From the NCBI GenBank assembly GCA_003218525.1, contig QHNU01000017.1:20455-26386 (forward strand): 5,932 bases of DNA, given 5' to 3'. The notes beneath the pieces are model-generated. The model had not been told where the DNA came from. It did no database searches and saw only the letters and a program-made list of their open reading frames with translations. Positions 4,286-5,932 of this stretch are shown here, in pieces. Numbering within the stretch: the first letter of the stretch is position 1; each line of letters begins with the position of its first letter. The translations under genes were made by a program, and so were the position numbers. This stretch comes from Verrucomicrobiota bacterium (GTDB lineage Bacteria > Verrucomicrobiota > Verrucomicrobiia > Chthoniobacterales > UBA10450).

Positions 4286-5932
4286 TTACAGTGTGTCGGT
4301 GTCGGTGGCGCTGTTGTTGGCGGTATTTGGATCAAGCACGCCAGCGGGCGCGGTGACAGTTGCTGTATCCGAGATCGAACCGGTCGCGGAGGCGCTGATT
4401 GTGCCGGTGGCCTTGTAGGTGATCGTGCTTGCAGGTGGCATCGTAACGGTGTTGTTAATATTGCCGCTGCCACTGGCGCTGAACCCGGAAGCCCCACCGT
4501 TCTGGGTGGCGGTATAGGTGACGCCGGTGAAGGTGCTCGGGAAGGTATCGCGAATGACCGCGCCAGTGACCTTGCTCGGCCCAGCGTTTGTCGCCACAAT
4601 CGTGTAGGTGTTTTTTGTGCCGGCAACGGCAGATGTCTTGCCATCGCTAACGGTGACCTTCAAGTCGGCCTTAAAGGTGATGGTGTCGGTATCGGTGGCA
4701 CTGTTGTTAGCAAGATTGGGATCGCTGATTCCGCTGGGTCTAGTCACGCTTGCACTGTCGGAGACCGTGCCGGTCGCTGCGGCGCTAAGTTTACCGGTCG
4801 CTTTGTAGGTAATTGAACTACCCGGAGGCATCGTCACCGTATTATTGATATTTCCGCTGCCGGTTACGGTGAATCCGTATGCGCCGCCTGATTCCGTCGC
4901 GCTGAAGGTAACGCCAGTAAAGGTAGATGGAAACGTGTCTTTCACCACCGCGCCGGTTACGTAGCTCGGGCCGGCATTGCTTACCACAATGGTGTAGATA
5001 TTCTTGGCACCGGCTACGGCTGCGCTCTTTCCATCGTTCACCGTCACATGTAAGTCGGCGGATGGCGCTCCGACGTCGAAGTTAGCTGTCACGGTTTGCG
5101 CTTGGCTCATCGTTACCGTAGTAGAGGGATTGCTCGACTGAGCGACGTTTCCAGTCCAGCTTGTGAAGTGGTAGCCCGAATTCGGTATTGCCTGCACCGC
5201 AACGATCGAATTGAGCTCGACGGTATGAGATCCCGGAGTAGGATCGGTCGTTCCCTCATTAGCTGGCGAGGCCTGCATGGTCAACGTGGTCGTGGACGGT
5301 GGCGGGATATTGGTCTCGCTGCAGAACCATGGGCGGAGCCCCGCGAGGTACCTCCGGCACACTTCATAAGCGCCAATGTCATAGCCATTGCGCGGCGACG
5401 TGTCTGCTTGCGGCCGGTCTGCATATCGTTGGTCGTATGGAAGTGATGTTCCCGGGTCAGCCACACCCATCGCGGAGCTGAATAGAGGAATCGCCATCGT
5501 GGGTGTCTTGCCGCCGTTCACGCTGGGAGGTTCCAGCGCTTGCAACTGAGGATCGACATTCGTGACCACGCCGGGGCATGCGCCAAATGGCCGCGTTCCC
5601 GTGCCATTGTTCATTATAAGATTGCCCACGCCCGTTGCCGTGACGCTACCGCTGAAAAAGCACTCGTTCGCACCATTATTCGCTACGATCGTGTCCTGGA
5701 GCGTGAAGATGGCCGAAGAGTCTGAATAAACGACAACGCCTCCACCCGAGCCCGTGACTCCACCCGTGCCGCTGCTTCGGTTGCCGTTGATCGTCACGTC
5801 AACCAACGTCAATGAACCATTGCGCGAAAAAATCGCCCCACCGACGCCGTCGCCATTGCTGGCTGGGCTTCCACAATTGCAAGCCGCCGTGTTGGCCAAG
5901 CCTTGCGTTGCAGAGTTGTTGTAGAACGTGCT
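4286..5932 (-). CDS. C-terminal part of a large surface/secreted protein: beta-helix, InlB-type repeat, two DUF11 repeats (5' end outside window)
   Basis: The frame is open from the right edge, showing 548 residues; the TTG at about 5899 is internal, so the gene starts beyond the window. Residues 1-191 are Asn/Gly-rich right-handed beta-helix sequence (STFYNNSA, GGAIFSRNGSLTLVDVTI, DTIVANNG), ending in RNGYDIGAYEV, the typical close of choice-of-anchor Q type domains. A Cys-containing, proline-rich linker follows. Residues 216-285 (GYHFTSWTG, then TVTMSQAQTVTANF) look like an InlB B-type repeat. Residues 292-421 and 422-548 are two DUF11 repeats, each opening with ADL and carrying YTI, NAGPS, DTFPSTFTGVT and SGNINNTVTMPP. 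Such proteins are exported and act in adhesion or as surface fibres. The chain ends exactly at the second repeat with TDTDTL and shows no anchor or sorting signal (no PEP-CTERM, LPXTG or visible type IX domain). No clear terminator follows. Confidence 0.87.
   Translation of the reverse strand, partial: STFYNNSATQGLANTAACNCGSPASNGDGVGGAIFSRNGSLTLVDVTINGNRSSGTGGVTGSGGGVVVYSDSSAIFTLQDTIVANNGANECFFSGSVTATGVGNLIMNNGTGTRPFGACPGVVTNVDPQLQALEPPSVNGGKTPTMAIPLFSSAMGVADPGTSLPYDQRYADRPQADTSPRNGYDIGAYEVCRRYLAGLRPWFCSETNIPPPSTTTLTMQASPANEGTTDPTPGSHTVELNSIVAVQAIPNSGYHFTSWTGNVAQSSNPSTTVTMSQAQTVTANFDVGAPSADLHVTVNDGKSAAVAGAKNIYTIVVSNAGPSYVTGAVVKDTFPSTFTGVTFSATESGGAYGFTVTGSGNINNTVTMPPGSSITYKATGKLSAAATGTVSDSASVTRPSGISDPNLANNSATDTDTITFKADLKVTVSDGKTSAVAGTKNTYTIVATNAGPSKVTGAVIRDTFPSTFTGVTYTATQNGGASGFSASGSGNINNTVTMPPASTITYKATGTISASATGSISDTATVTAPAGVLDPNTANNSATDTDTL
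4290..5059 (-). repeat. Two tandem DUF11 coding repeats, 390-bp period
   Basis: Unit 1 covers 4670-5059 (130 codons) and unit 2 about 4289-4669 (127 codons, ending at the stop). The protein units align without gaps and share whole blocks such as DTFPSTFTGVT and SGNINNTVTMPP. The DNA is much less alike: in 21 codons of these two blocks that I compared, 15 differ, all silently. This indicates an old duplication kept by selection on the protein rather than a recent copy. Confidence 0.8.

Noticed and set aside
4253..4816. Plus-strand 187-codon Gly/Val-rich frame opposite the DUF11 repeats
   Set aside because: Its repetitive composition is explained by the antisense of Thr/Ala/Asn-rich DUF11 repeats.

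Overview
The window is about 5.9 kb of moderately GC-rich bacterial DNA with short, loosely packed genes, relaxed intergenic spacers and few recognisable Shine-Dalgarno sequences. The mix of genes (a stand-alone GIY-YIG protein, a membrane-anchored ankyrin protein, very small membrane proteins, a cupredoxin-fold secreted protein and a beta-helix/DUF11 surface protein) fits a Gram-negative soil or freshwater bacterium. The Verrucomicrobia (Chthoniobacterales-like) are my best guess, but this is inference from gene style; no taxonomic marker is present.

Layout: (1) 1-141, plus strand, is the tail of an unidentified gene. It is followed in the same reading frame by a small GIY-YIG protein (154-417, GTG start). 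(2) A spacer carrying three CGTTA words 8 bp apart leads to a secreted protein (552-1013) that joins three 11-residue amphipathic repeats to a cupredoxin-like domain lacking the copper ligands. (3) A convergent spacer with a long imperfect hairpin (1069-1141) separates it from three minus-strand membrane-protein genes: a three-helix plus ankyrin protein (1206-2225), a 74-residue single-pass protein (2464-2688) and a 65-residue DUF2892/YgaP-like protein (2981-3178). The spacers around the last two contain inverted repeats. (4) Divergently, on the plus strand, come a small secreted four-cysteine LTxxQ protein (3313-3630), a strong hairpin terminator (3684-3710), an operator-like dyad (3767-3783) and a group 1 truncated hemoglobin (3804-4226). 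(5) Convergent with the globin, on the minus strand, is the C-terminal 548 residues of a large surface protein (4286-5932). It has a beta-helix part, an InlB-type repeat and two DUF11 repeats, and it runs off the right edge.

I see no operon tying these genes into one pathway, and no mobile element, CRISPR array, tRNA or rRNA. Several products are envelope or periplasmic (cupredoxin-like, LTxxQ, ankyrin, DUF2892, DUF11), but a shared function is not supported. The points most worth a second look are the ligand-less cupredoxin with 11-mer repeats, the unusual distal pocket of the globin with a dyad in front of it, and a dyad motif with identical spacing found in two spacers, each downstream of a minus-strand gene. 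This looks like an ordinary genomic region with some interesting details, not a clear new system.
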